13,534 nucleotides of DNA from Clostridiaceae bacterium (GTDB taxonomy: Bacteria; Bacillota; Clostridia; Oscillospirales; Acutalibacteraceae): assembly GCA_904501705.1 (NCBI GenBank), contig CAJGCA010000047.1:1-13534 (forward strand), written 5' to 3'. The notes beneath the pieces were generated by a model that was given only the letters and a program-made list of their open reading frames with translations, was not told where the DNA came from and did no database searches. A program made the translations under genes and the position numbers. This document shows, in pieces, positions 6,794 to 13,534 of the stretch (position 1 is its first letter; each line of letters begins with the position of its first letter).

Positions 6794-7372
6794 ATGGCGT
6801 ATTCGTTTTTTGCGATGCTGTCGCGTATGAAAAACATCCGTCGGTGGGCATTGATGCGCAATACTCGCTCGGAGAATATTTGCGAACACTCGCACGAGGT
6901 GGCGGTGATTGCGCATGCGCTCGCACTGATGACTAATCGTCATTACGAAGGAAACGTGGATGCTGAGAAGTGCGTGATGCTCGCGGTATATCACGATGTT
7001 CCCGAGATCCTTACGGGGGATATGCCCACCCCTGTTAAGTATTATAATCCCGCTATTCGCGAGGCGTATCGTCAGGTAGAGGAATCCGCTTGTGATAAGC
7101 TCATCGAGATGTTGCCCGCCGATCTGCGTGACGAGTATGATGCGCTCATCCGCCCGCAGGATAAGGACAGTGAGGAGATGCGTTTGGTCAAGGCGGCGGA
7201 TAAACTGTCCGCACTCATCAAGTGCATCGAGGAGACCTCACAGGGTAACCGCGAGTTCGCGAGCGCCCGCCGCGCAACCGAAAAGGCGATTCGAGCAATG
7301 GACGTCCCCGCGGCAGACGAGTTTTTGGAAAACTATATCCCTGCGTACGAACTGACGCTGGACGATCAGTAA
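6794..7372 (+). CDS. yfbR: 5'-deoxynucleotidase YfbR (HD domain)
   Basis: Cytoplasmic HD-domain phosphohydrolase that removes phosphate from deoxyribonucleoside 5'-monophosphates, part of nucleotide pool control. The 192-residue product aligns along its length with my memory of Escherichia coli YfbR (199 residues). The metal ligands of the HD site are present: His32 (EHSHEV), His67-Asp68 (YHDVPE) and Asp136 (KAADKL). Asp76 in TGDMPTPVKYY and Arg17-Trp18 in IRRWALMRN correspond to residues tied to catalysis and to deoxyribose selection in the E. coli enzyme, shifted by one. AAAGGAG (6779-6785) lies eight bases before the ATG. The TAA stop is part of the ribosome binding site of the next gene, so it shares a transcript with the transporter. 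Nothing is truncated. Confidence 0.94.
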   Translation: MAYSFFAMLSRMKNIRRWALMRNTRSENICEHSHEVAVIAHALALMTNRHYEGNVDAEKCVMLAVYHDVPEILTGDMPTPVKYYNPAIREAYRQVEESACDKLIEMLPADLRDEYDALIRPQDKDSEEMRLVKAADKLSALIKCIEETSQGNREFASARRATEKAIRAMDVPAADEFLENYIPAYELTLDDQ

Positions 7373-7383
7373 GGAGTTTCGCG

Positions 7384-8592
7384 ATGCGCATTACCCGTTC
7401 CTACCGTGCGACGCTGATTGCCTGTTTCCTCGGTTACGTGACACAGGCGATCGCGATTAATTTATTTCCCTTGCTGTTTGCGACCTTTCAGCGGGAGTTC
7501 ACTGTGTCGCTAGAAAAGCTCGGGTTGCTGATCACGGTCAGCTTTCTCGTGCAAATGACGGTCGATCTGCTCGCCTCTCGCTTCGGCGACAAGCTTGGCT
7601 ATCGGGCCGGCAGCATCGCGGCACAAGCCGCGGCCGTTCTCGGGCTTGTTTCTTTGAGCGTGCTGCCGTATTGTCTGCCCGATCCGTATGTTGGGCTAAT
7701 GATCGGCACGGTGCTTATGGCGATCGGCGGTGGACTCGTCGAGGTGCTCATTAGTCCCATCGTAGATGCGCTGCCGAACGGCGGTAAGCCCGGTATTATG
7801 AGTCTGCTACACTCTTTTTTTAGTTGGGGATTTTTAGCGGTTGTTGTGCTGTCGACGGTGTATTTCGCCGTCTGCGGCATTGAACATTGGCGGTGGCTGC
7901 CGCTGCTGTGGGCTATCCCGCCGTTTGTGACGGGCATATTGTTTTGCCTTGTGCCGCTGCCCGAGCCAAAGACCGAAAAGGGTGGCAATAAGATGGTTCT
8001 TCGTCGGTTGTTTGCCAGCCCGCAGTTTTGGCTTATGATGCTGCTCATGCTGTGCGCAGGCTCTTCGGAGATCGCCGCGAGTCAGTGGGCGTCGCTGTTT
8101 GCCGAGGTCGGTCTCGGCGTTCCGAAGGCGATGGGGGATCTGCTCGGCCCTTGCGGCTTTGCCTTGTTGATGGCGCTGTCGCGCGTGTATTTTGCTGGCG
8201 GACAGCGTGCAAAGAATATGACGCGTTCGTTGACCGCGTGCGGTGTTGGCTGTGTCGTAGGTTATCTGCTTATCGTGCTCAGCCCGTGGCCGCTTTTGTC
8301 GCTTGCCGGTTTCGGTGTGTGCGGCTTCAGCGTCGGTCTGATGTGGCCGGGTGTGCTGAGCCTCGGCGCGAAAGCGTTTCCGACAGGCGGCACGGCGATG
8401 TTTTCGCTGCTTGCTCTTTGCGGCGATATCGGGTGTTCGATCGGCCCCGGTATTGTCGGCGGGATCTCGAATGCCTTGCAGAGCGCAGGGCAGCCGACGC
8501 TGCTGGCACTCAAATGGGGCATCGCCGCGGCGACGGCGTTCCCGCTGCTGCTGTTTGTTGCTGTGCGGATACTGCGTCGTAAGAACCGCTGA
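7384..8592 (+). CDS. Major facilitator superfamily transporter
   Basis: Secondary transporter of 402 residues with about 12 hydrophobic segments, the usual MFS number, and a basic C-terminus (RILRRKNR). The loop between segments 2 and 3 has an MFS motif A-like sequence, SRFGDKLGYRAG (65-76), and the central charged loop lies at about 194-209. Conserved small-residue segments such as MAIGGGLVEVLISP (112-125) recall the FucP/sugar-like MFS branch, where the cargo is often a sugar, but no substrate can be assigned. AAGGAG (7371-7376) overlaps the yfbR stop codon and lies seven bases before the ATG, so the two genes are coupled; a nucleoside or sugar cargo would fit that partner, but this is only inference. 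The 72-base gap to nfnA holds no clear promoter or terminator. Confidence 0.88.
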   Translation: MRITRSYRATLIACFLGYVTQAIAINLFPLLFATFQREFTVSLEKLGLLITVSFLVQMTVDLLASRFGDKLGYRAGSIAAQAAAVLGLVSLSVLPYCLPDPYVGLMIGTVLMAIGGGLVEVLISPIVDALPNGGKPGIMSLLHSFFSWGFLAVVVLSTVYFAVCGIEHWRWLPLLWAIPPFVTGILFCLVPLPEPKTEKGGNKMVLRRLFASPQFWLMMLLMLCAGSSEIAASQWASLFAEVGLGVPKAMGDLLGPCGFALLMALSRVYFAGGQRAKNMTRSLTACGVGCVVGYLLIVLSPWPLLSLAGFGVCGFSVGLMWPGVLSLGAKAFPTGGTAMFSLLALCGDIGCSIGPGIVGGISNALQSAGQPTLLALKWGIAAATAFPLLLFVAVRILRRKNR

Positions 8593-8664
8593 TATCTTAT
8601 GAGCCATTTGTCCGCTATATGAATGATCGCGGTGTATTTACCGCTTGAAAAGAGGTTTTTCTGA

Positions 8665-9507
8665 ATGTTTAAGATTGTGGAGAAAGAACTACTCAACCCT
8701 ACCGTTGTGCGGATGGTGATCGACGCGCCGCTGGTTGCCCGCAAGGCACAGCCCGGTCAGTTTATCATCCTGCGCACCAATGCGGACGGCGAGCGTATCC
8801 CGCTGACCGTCGCGGACTATGATCGTGAGACGGGGACGGTAACCATCATTTTCCAGATCGTCGGCGCGACGACCGAAAAGCTCGGTCATATGGCTGTCGG
8901 CGAGAGCCTCAGTGACTTTGTCGGCCCGCTTGGACGTGCAACCGAGACCGAGGGCTTGCGCAAGGTCGCGGTCATCGGTGGCGGTGTCGGCTGCGCGATC
9001 GCCTATCCTGTGGCGAAGAAGCTGCACGAGCAGGGCACCGAAGTGCACGCCATCGTCGGTTTTCGCAACAAGGATCTCGTGATTCTGGAAAAGGAATTTG
9101 CTGCGGCGAGCAGCTTGCTTAAGGTGATGACCGACGACGGCTCATATGGCGAGCATGGCTTAGTCACGACTGCGTTGAAAGCGCTTATTGATGGTGGCGA
9201 GCAGTACGATGAGGTCATCGCCATCGGTCCTCTGCCGATGATGAAGTTCGTGTCGTTGCTGACCAAGGAATACGGTATCAAGACGGTCGTCAGTATGAAC
9301 CCGATTATGATCGACGGCACAGGAATGTGCGGCGGTTGCCGCCTTACCGTTGACGGGGAGACGAAGTTTGCCTGTGTGGACGGCCCCGAGTTTGACGGGC
9401 ATCTCGTCGATTTCGACGAGGCGATGACCCGCGGCGGGATGTATAAGGTGTTCGAGCGTTACGCGCACGAGGAGACCTGCCGCCTGTTCCAAAAGGAGGT
9501 GCAGTGA
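8665..9507 (+). CDS. nfnA: NADH-dependent reduced ferredoxin:NADP+ oxidoreductase, subunit A
   Basis: Small subunit of the cytoplasmic electron-bifurcating transhydrogenase NfnAB, which couples NADPH, NAD+ and ferredoxin redox reactions in anaerobes; also annotated as ferredoxin-NADP reductase alpha or sulfide dehydrogenase subunit. The product is 280 residues, as usual. The N-terminal FAD domain has RIPLTVADYD (44-53). The NAD-binding domain has VAVIGGGVGCAIAYP (101-115). The C-terminal [2Fe-2S] site has Cys222 and Cys225 (GMCGGC) and Cys237 (KFACVDGPEF). NfnA structures use three cysteines plus an aspartate as cluster ligands; Asp217 in MIDGTGMC is the natural candidate here. AAAGAGG (8649-8655) lies nine bases before the ATG. 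Its last codons contain the ribosome binding site of nfnB, which begins one base after the stop. Confidence 0.94.
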   Translation: MFKIVEKELLNPTVVRMVIDAPLVARKAQPGQFIILRTNADGERIPLTVADYDRETGTVTIIFQIVGATTEKLGHMAVGESLSDFVGPLGRATETEGLRKVAVIGGGVGCAIAYPVAKKLHEQGTEVHAIVGFRNKDLVILEKEFAAASSLLKVMTDDGSYGEHGLVTTALKALIDGGEQYDEVIAIGPLPMMKFVSLLTKEYGIKTVVSMNPIMIDGTGMCGGCRLTVDGETKFACVDGPEFDGHLVDFDEAMTRGGMYKVFERYAHEETCRLFQKEVQ

Positions 9508-9508
9508 T

Positions 9509-10900
9509 ATGCCGAATATGTCGCTTAAAAAGAACCCAATGCCTAGTCAGGAGCCGTCGGTGCGTCGCCGCAACTTCGACGAGGTTGCGCTGGGCTATAC
9601 CGCCGAGCAGGCGGTGGATGAAGCCAAGCGTTGCCTGAATTGCAAGAATAAACCCTGCGTGGGCGCTTGTCCCGTGCAGATCGATATCCCCGCGTTCATT
9701 CAGTTGGTGGCGCGGGAGGATTTCGAGGGAGCGTATCAGGTGATCGCCCGCTCAAGCTCGCTGCCTGCGGTGTGCGGACGTGTCTGTCCGCAGGAGAGCC
9801 AGTGCGAGAGCAAGTGTGTGCGCGGCATCAAGGGCGAGCCCGTGGCGATCGGTCGCCTCGAGCGGTTTGTCGCCGACTGGCACAACGCACACAGCTCCCT
9901 CGCGGATGTGATGAAGCCTGCCCCGAACGGGTATAAGGTCGCGATCGTGGGTTCGGGTCCCTCTGGCCTGACCTGCGCGGGCGATCTGGTGAAAAAGGGC
10001 TATGATGTGACGCTGTATGAGGCGTTGCATCTCGCGGGCGGCGTGTTGGTGTACGGTATCCCCGAGTTCCGTCTGCCGAAGGCCATCGTGCAGCAGGAGA
10101 TCGATACCCTCAAAGCGCTCGGCGTGCACATCGAGACCAATATGGTTATTGGCAAGGTGCTGTCGGTCGACGAACTGCTCGAGGAGGGTGGCTTTGAGGC
10201 GGTGTTTATCGGCTCGGGTGCGGGTCTGCCGCGGTTTATGAACATCCCGGGCGAGAATCTTAAAGGTGTGTATTCCGCTAACGAATTTCTCACCCGTGTT
10301 AATCTGATGAAAGCCTATCGCTCCGACAGCGCGACCCCGATCCAAAATGCCCGCCGCGTGGCGGTGGTCGGCGGCGGCAACGTCGCGATGGATGCCGCAC
10401 GCTGCGCAATGCGCCTCGGCGCGGATGAGGTGTCGATCGTGTACCGCCGTTCGGAGAAAGAGCTTCCCGCCCGTGCGGAGGAGGTCGAGCACGCCAAGGA
10501 GGAAGGCATTCAGTTCCGCCTGCTCACCAACCCTGTGGAGATTCTCGGTGACGATGATCGCTGTGTGAACGGTATGCGCTGTGTCGAGATGGAGCTCGGC
10601 GAGCCCGATGCGTCGGGTCGTCGCCGTCCTGTCGTCAAGGAGGACAGTGAGTTCGTGCTGGAGTGCGATTGCGTGATTATGGCGATTGGCACCTCGCCGA
10701 ACCCGCTTATTAAGTCTACCACCGATGGCTTGGAAACCGAGCGTTGGGGTGGCATCATCGTTGATGAAAACGGCTTGACCTCGCGTGTCGGCGTGTACGC
10801 AGGCGGTGATGCGGTGACCGGTGCAGCGACCGTCATCCTCGCGATGGGCGCGGGCAAGACTGCTGCCGCGGCGATGGACGAATACATTCGAGCTAAATAA
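9509..10900 (+). CDS. nfnB: NADH-dependent reduced ferredoxin:NADP+ oxidoreductase, subunit B (GltD-like)
   Basis: Large subunit of NfnAB, carrying the bifurcating FAD and the NADPH site; related to the glutamate synthase small chain, under which name it is often annotated (gltA/gltD). The product is 463 residues, normal for the family. Eight N-terminal cysteines can hold two [4Fe-4S] clusters: 42, 45, 50 and 54 (CLNCKNKPCVGAC) and 89, 93, 99 and 103 (CGRVCPQESQCESKC). The FAD-binding site is VAIVGSGPSGLTCAGD (144-159), the NADPH-binding site VAVVGGGNVAMDAARCA (284-300) and the C-terminal FAD motif GVYAGGDAVTGAATVILAMG. No glutamate synthase large subunit is next to it and nfnA directly precedes it, which favours NfnB over GltD. 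AAAAGGAGGT (9491-9500) lies eight bases before the ATG. A strong terminator follows. Confidence 0.94.
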   Translation: MPNMSLKKNPMPSQEPSVRRRNFDEVALGYTAEQAVDEAKRCLNCKNKPCVGACPVQIDIPAFIQLVAREDFEGAYQVIARSSSLPAVCGRVCPQESQCESKCVRGIKGEPVAIGRLERFVADWHNAHSSLADVMKPAPNGYKVAIVGSGPSGLTCAGDLVKKGYDVTLYEALHLAGGVLVYGIPEFRLPKAIVQQEIDTLKALGVHIETNMVIGKVLSVDELLEEGGFEAVFIGSGAGLPRFMNIPGENLKGVYSANEFLTRVNLMKAYRSDSATPIQNARRVAVVGGGNVAMDAARCAMRLGADEVSIVYRRSEKELPARAEEVEHAKEEGIQFRLLTNPVEILGDDDRCVNGMRCVEMELGEPDASGRRRPVVKEDSEFVLECDCVIMAIGTSPNPLIKSTTDGLETERWGGIIVDENGLTSRVGVYAGGDAVTGAATVILAMGAGKTAAAAMDEYIRAK

Positions 10901-10903
10901 TAT

Positions 10904-10942
10904 AAAACAAGGCTTTTGTTGATGCAGAAGCCTTGTTTTTTT
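10904..10942 (+). terminator. Intrinsic terminator after nfnB
   Basis: A 15-bp stem (10904-10918 with 10925-10939, one G-U pair) with loop TTGATG overlaps a run of seven T (10936-10942). It closes the yfbR-to-nfnB transcription unit. Confidence 0.92.
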
Positions 10943-10953
10943 GCTGTTTTGGG

Positions 10954-10982
10954 TTGAAAAATGTTCGCGTACGCGCTATAAT
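10954..10982 (+). promoter_or_regulatory. Strong sigma-A promoter for tepA-ftsK
   Basis: TTGAAA (10954-10959) and a perfect TATAAT (10977-10982) are separated by 17 bases, directly after the nfnB terminator. Transcription would begin near 10989, giving a leader of about 60 bases to the tepA ATG. This is the best-matching promoter in the window. Confidence 0.8.
10966..10975. repeat. Perfect 10-bp palindrome inside the tepA promoter spacer
   Basis: CGCGTACGCG is fully self-complementary and lies between the -35 and -10 boxes. It is GC-rich in an otherwise AT-rich gap. It might be an operator; no known consensus is recognised. Confidence 0.35.
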
Positions 10983-11033
10983 ATAGGAGTATAAGTGTTT
11001 TTGCGCATAATTCATTCGCATTTCGCCACAATA

Positions 11034-11045
11034 GGGTGGGGTGAT
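11034..11045 (+). promoter_or_regulatory. Atypical ribosome binding site of tepA
   Basis: GGGTGGGGTGAT precedes the ATG at 11049 and can pair with the 16S tail through GGTGAT rather than the usual GGAGG core. An in-frame GTG at 10995 has a better AGGAG (10985-10989), but the predicted transcript starts near 10989, so that site would be mostly missing from the mRNA. Confidence 0.5.
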
Positions 11046-11048
11046 GGT

Positions 11049-11771
11049 ATGAAGAAGCAAGAAACGAAGAACCCGAACGCAGATGATGAACAGAATGAAT
11101 CGACCCGTCTACAGCAGCGTTTGCAGATGGTGGAGGATACCGCGTCGGTGACGACGGATAACGGTAATCACCGCATCCACTGTATGACCATCGTCGGGCA
11201 GATCGAGGGGCATTATGTGTTGCCGAACGAGACCAAGGCGACGAAATACGAGCATATGATTCCGCAGCTGGTCGCGGTGGATGAGAGCCGCGAGATCGAA
11301 GGGCTGCTTATCCTGCTCAACACCGTTGGCGGCGACGTCGAGGCGGGGTTGGCGCTCGCGGAGCTGATCGCCGGGATGAAAAAGCCGACAGTGTCGTTGG
11401 TGCTTGGCGGTGGACACTCGATTGGGGTGCCGCTCGCGGTGGCGGCACGGCGATCCTTTATTGTGCCGTCGGCGACCATGACGATCCATCCCGTGCGTAC
11501 GAATGGGCTGGTGCTCGGTGTGCCGCAGGCGTTTACCTATTTTCGGCGGATGCAGGAGCGAATTGTCAATTTCGTGTGCCGTCATTCCTCGATTTCGGAT
11601 AAACGCTTTTATGAGCTTTGCATGGCCACGGGCGAGATGGCGACCGATGTCGGCAGTGTGCTCGCGGGGGAGGAAGCGGTGAAGGAAGGCCTCATCGACT
11701 GTATCGGGATGCTGAAGGATGCGGTAGAGGAACTGTACCGTATGATCGAAGAAGATCAAAAGGGCGCTTGA
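11049..11771 (+). CDS. tepA: ClpP-like serine protease, TepA type
   Basis: ClpP/crotonase-fold protease of the TepA (translocation-enhancing protein, YmfB) group, a ClpP relative whose partner and substrates are poorly known. The product is 240 residues, close to B. subtilis TepA. Residues 1-40 form a polar, charged, probably flexible head. The core has LLILLNTVGGDVEAG (86-100), GGGHSIGVPLAVAA (120-133) with nucleophile candidate Ser124, and TMTIHPVR (143-150) with His147. The expected third residue is Asp200 in GEMATDVGSV, placed before EEAVKEGLID as in ClpP. No signal peptide or membrane segment is visible, so it acts in the cytoplasm. It lies 42 bases upstream of ftsK, the same neighbourhood as tepA near spoIIIE in Bacillus, supporting the assignment. 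The start is the less certain point: a GTG at 10995 would add 18 residues. Confidence 0.88.
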   Translation: MKKQETKNPNADDEQNESTRLQQRLQMVEDTASVTTDNGNHRIHCMTIVGQIEGHYVLPNETKATKYEHMIPQLVAVDESREIEGLLILLNTVGGDVEAGLALAELIAGMKKPTVSLVLGGGHSIGVPLAVAARRSFIVPSATMTIHPVRTNGLVLGVPQAFTYFRRMQERIVNFVCRHSSISDKRFYELCMATGEMATDVGSVLAGEEAVKEGLIDCIGMLKDAVEELYRMIEEDQKGA

Positions 11772-11779
11772 CGCGCCCT
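11761..11779 (+). other. Short hairpin around the tepA stop codon
   Basis: AGGGCGC (11761-11767) pairs with GCGCCCT (11773-11779), a 7-bp GC-rich stem whose loop holds most of the TGA stop. Only weak T-richness follows, so it is not a convincing terminator. It might partly limit read-through into ftsK or stabilise the end of the tepA message. Confidence 0.4.
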
Positions 11780-11813
11780 GCATTTACATAATTTCTTGAC
11801 GGAGGATTACATA

Positions 11814-13534
11814 ATGGCGAAGAAGAGAAAGACAAGCGCGGCAAAAACAAGACAGACGAAGGCGCAGATCAGCACCCAAAAACAGATGCGGGCGGTGATC
11901 TTGTTTGCGGTCGCCGTGCTGACCTTTTGTCTGGCGATCATCAAAGGAGAGAACGTCTGGACGTGGCTGCACAATGTGATGCTGGGTCTGTTCAGTCTCT
12001 CTGCCTATCTGTTACCTGTGGCTTTTGGCACCTACGCCGTATTTATGGCGTTGGAGAAGGATAGCCGCAGTGTAAAAATTCGTATTTGGGAGTGCGTGGC
12101 GTTCGTCGTGATGCTGATGAGCGCGGTGTTCACCTTTACGACGAGTACGAGCGATGAGGGCTTTTTCCCTGCGATCGCGACGGCGTTCGAGAAGGGCGGC
12201 ACCCTGCACGGCGGCGGTGTGCTCGGTGTACTGCTTGGCTATCCTGCTGAGGCCGCCTTCGGTGATACGGGCGCGAAGATCATTCTCATCCTGCTGATGG
12301 CGGTTTTCTTTATGCTGGTGACGGGCACGACCATTATGCAGGTTGTACGCGCGGTGCGCAAGCCCGTGGAAAAGACGAAAGAGGGCATCGACCACGTTGT
12401 TGCCGAGATCAGCCAGCGCCGTGAGAAGCGTGGCGGGATCGACATCGAGCTTGGCGATGGCTATGCAAAGACAAGCCGTAAAAAGCGCCGCGTCGAGGAA
12501 GCCGCCGAAGAAGCGACGCAGGGTGTGGAGTATATCCCTGCTCCCGCTGAGGTGCCGACGGATAAGCTTGAGGCGCTGAAAAAGGCGAACGAAAAGCTCA
12601 ACAGCGAGGAAGACTCCGAAGAGGTGGGGCCCTCAGTGGATGAGCTAACCGCCGAGACGCAGGCGGAGATCGAGGAAAACGAGGAGGCGCAGCAGGAGAT
12701 CATCTATCGCTATCCGCCCCTGTCCTTGCTCGATGAATCCAAAGCCGGCGTGGCCGGTAATTCCGAGAGAGAGCTGCGGCTTAACGGCGAGTTGCTCGTC
12801 AACACCCTCAAGGATTTTGGCATCAACACCCGTTTGAGCGACGTCACCCGCGGTCCTGCGGTGACGCGGTATGAGCTCGAGCCCAGTGCGGGGGTGAAGA
12901 TCAGCCGTATCACGGGTCTGGCGGACGATATTGCGTTGCGTCTGGCGACGACGGGCGTGCGCATCGAAGCGCCCATCCCGAATAAGGCGGCGGTTGGCAT
13001 TGAGGTGCCGAACAAGGCGCGCAACACCGTCTGTCTTCGCTCGTTGTTGGATACCCCCGATTTCCGCACAGCGAAGGGTAAGCTGACGGTCGCGCTTGGT
13101 CAGGACATTGAGGGCAACGCCGTGATGACCGACCTAGCGAAGATGCCGCACCTGCTGATTGCGGGTACGACCGGCTCGGGTAAATCGGTGTGTACCAATT
13201 CGATGATCCAGTCGGTGCTGTTTCGCGCCCGTCCCGATGAGGTAAAAATGATCCTCATCGACCCCAAGAAGGTCGAGTTTGGCGTGTATAACGGTATTCC
13301 GCACTTACTTATTCCCGTCGTGACCGATCCGCGCAAGGCGGCGGGCGCGCTCGGCTGGGCGGTCAACGAGATGCTCAAGCGCTATCAGATGTTTGCGGAG
13401 TCGAATGTGCGCGATATCGCGGGATACAATGAGATGGCGCGTGCCAGCGAGACGATCAAGCCTCTACCGCTTATTCTCATTGTGATCGACGAGTTGGCCG
13501 ACTTGATGATGGCCGCCGCCAACGAGGTGGAAGA
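11814..13534 (+). CDS. ftsK: DNA translocase FtsK/SpoIIIE (3' partial)
   Basis: Septal ATP-driven pump that moves chromosomal DNA out of the closing division septum (or into the forespore in spore formers). The frame is open to the end of the window; 573 full codons are visible of the usual 750-900. Order of parts: basic N-terminus (MAKKRKTSAAKTRQTK), four membrane segments (about 24-44, 51-75, 88-108 and 135-170), a charged and strongly acidic linker (about 175-300), then the alpha/beta translocase domain. Walker A is AGTTGSGKS at 450-458 with Lys457, and Walker B is LILIVIDE with Asp559 and Glu560 just before the cut. DPKKVEFGVYNGIPHL is a typical stretch between them. The gamma DNA-reading domain lies beyond the window. 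GGAGG (11801-11805) is eight bases before the ATG. It is probably cotranscribed with tepA. Confidence 0.96.
   Translation, partial: MAKKRKTSAAKTRQTKAQISTQKQMRAVILFAVAVLTFCLAIIKGENVWTWLHNVMLGLFSLSAYLLPVAFGTYAVFMALEKDSRSVKIRIWECVAFVVMLMSAVFTFTTSTSDEGFFPAIATAFEKGGTLHGGGVLGVLLGYPAEAAFGDTGAKIILILLMAVFFMLVTGTTIMQVVRAVRKPVEKTKEGIDHVVAEISQRREKRGGIDIELGDGYAKTSRKKRRVEEAAEEATQGVEYIPAPAEVPTDKLEALKKANEKLNSEEDSEEVGPSVDELTAETQAEIEENEEAQQEIIYRYPPLSLLDESKAGVAGNSERELRLNGELLVNTLKDFGINTRLSDVTRGPAVTRYELEPSAGVKISRITGLADDIALRLATTGVRIEAPIPNKAAVGIEVPNKARNTVCLRSLLDTPDFRTAKGKLTVALGQDIEGNAVMTDLAKMPHLLIAGTTGSGKSVCTNSMIQSVLFRARPDEVKMILIDPKKVEFGVYNGIPHLLIPVVTDPRKAAGALGWAVNEMLKRYQMFAESNVRDIAGYNEMARASETIKPLPLILIVIDELADLMMAAANEVE

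Noticed and set aside
7834..8607. Long open frame on the minus strand (about 257 codons) opposite the MFS gene
   Set aside because: It is rich in Arg, Gln and His with no membrane segments or motifs, as expected for the antisense of a GC-rich gene. The plus-strand frame is a clear transporter.
8619..8648. Nine-codon open frame before nfnA as a leader peptide
   Set aside because: No ribosome binding site, no run of regulatory codons and no alternative hairpins.
8593..8664. Small hairpin GCGGT/ACCGC (8629-8644) and possible promoter between the MFS gene and nfnA
   Set aside because: The stem is five base pairs without a T-run, and no convincing -10/-35 pair is present. I see nothing firm in this gap.
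9752..10492. Open frame on the minus strand (about 246 codons) opposite nfnB
   Set aside because: No family pattern or ribosome binding site; it is a shadow of nfnB, whose motifs are unmistakable.
11109..11783. Open frame on the minus strand (about 224 codons) opposite tepA
   Set aside because: His/Arg-rich antisense composition and no recognisable domain; tepA is well supported.
1..13534. CRISPR array, mobile element, phage or defence genes
   Set aside because: No spaced repeats, transposase, integrase or long terminal inverted repeats were seen; every large reading frame belongs to a housekeeping or envelope family.

Overview
This window looks like a core chromosomal region of an anaerobic Gram-positive bacterium, most likely Clostridia in a broad sense (Bacillota). 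The clues are the CdaA/CdaR pair for c-di-AMP, a TepA-type ClpP-like protease directly upstream of FtsK/SpoIIIE, the ferredoxin-linked transhydrogenase NfnAB, strong AGGAGG-type ribosome binding sites and a typical Gram-positive lipoprotein signal. No genus can be assigned from the sequence alone. Coding DNA is fairly GC-rich and the intergenic gaps are AT-rich. I see no rRNA, tRNA, CRISPR array, insertion sequence or phage gene. No stretch of more than 300 bases lacks a gene; the longest gap is about 165 bases.

Layout: (1) 1-933, the 3' part of a class V aminotransferase of the cysteine desulfurase-like type, cut at its 5' end by the window. (2) 1015-3212, cdaA and cdaR, translationally coupled, with a promoter whose -10 box overlaps the stop codon of the aminotransferase. 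The glmM gene that usually follows cdaR is absent here. (3) 3221-3256, a perfect hairpin serving as a shared terminator between converging units. (4) 3261-6627 on the minus strand, an operon read mtaB, then a degenerate LCP-like membrane protein, then a transglutaminase-fold lipoprotein. (5) 6628-6793, a divergent promoter region with an inverted repeat and a tandem 9-bp repeat. (6) 6794-10900 on the plus strand, yfbR (5'-deoxynucleotidase), an MFS transporter, nfnA and nfnB, ended by a strong terminator. (7) 10954 to the end, a promoter, tepA, then ftsK, which runs off the window.

Functionally these are housekeeping modules. CdaA makes c-di-AMP at the membrane under CdaR control (osmotic and cell-wall homeostasis). 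MtaB modifies tRNA. YfbR trims deoxynucleoside monophosphates. NfnAB balances NADH, NADPH and ferredoxin. FtsK moves DNA at the septum. The least understood part is the minus-strand pair after mtaB: two envelope proteins, one of which resembles an LCP ligase but lacks the expected arginines. I did not find a convincing new multi-gene system; the findings are local oddities and regulatory candidates.
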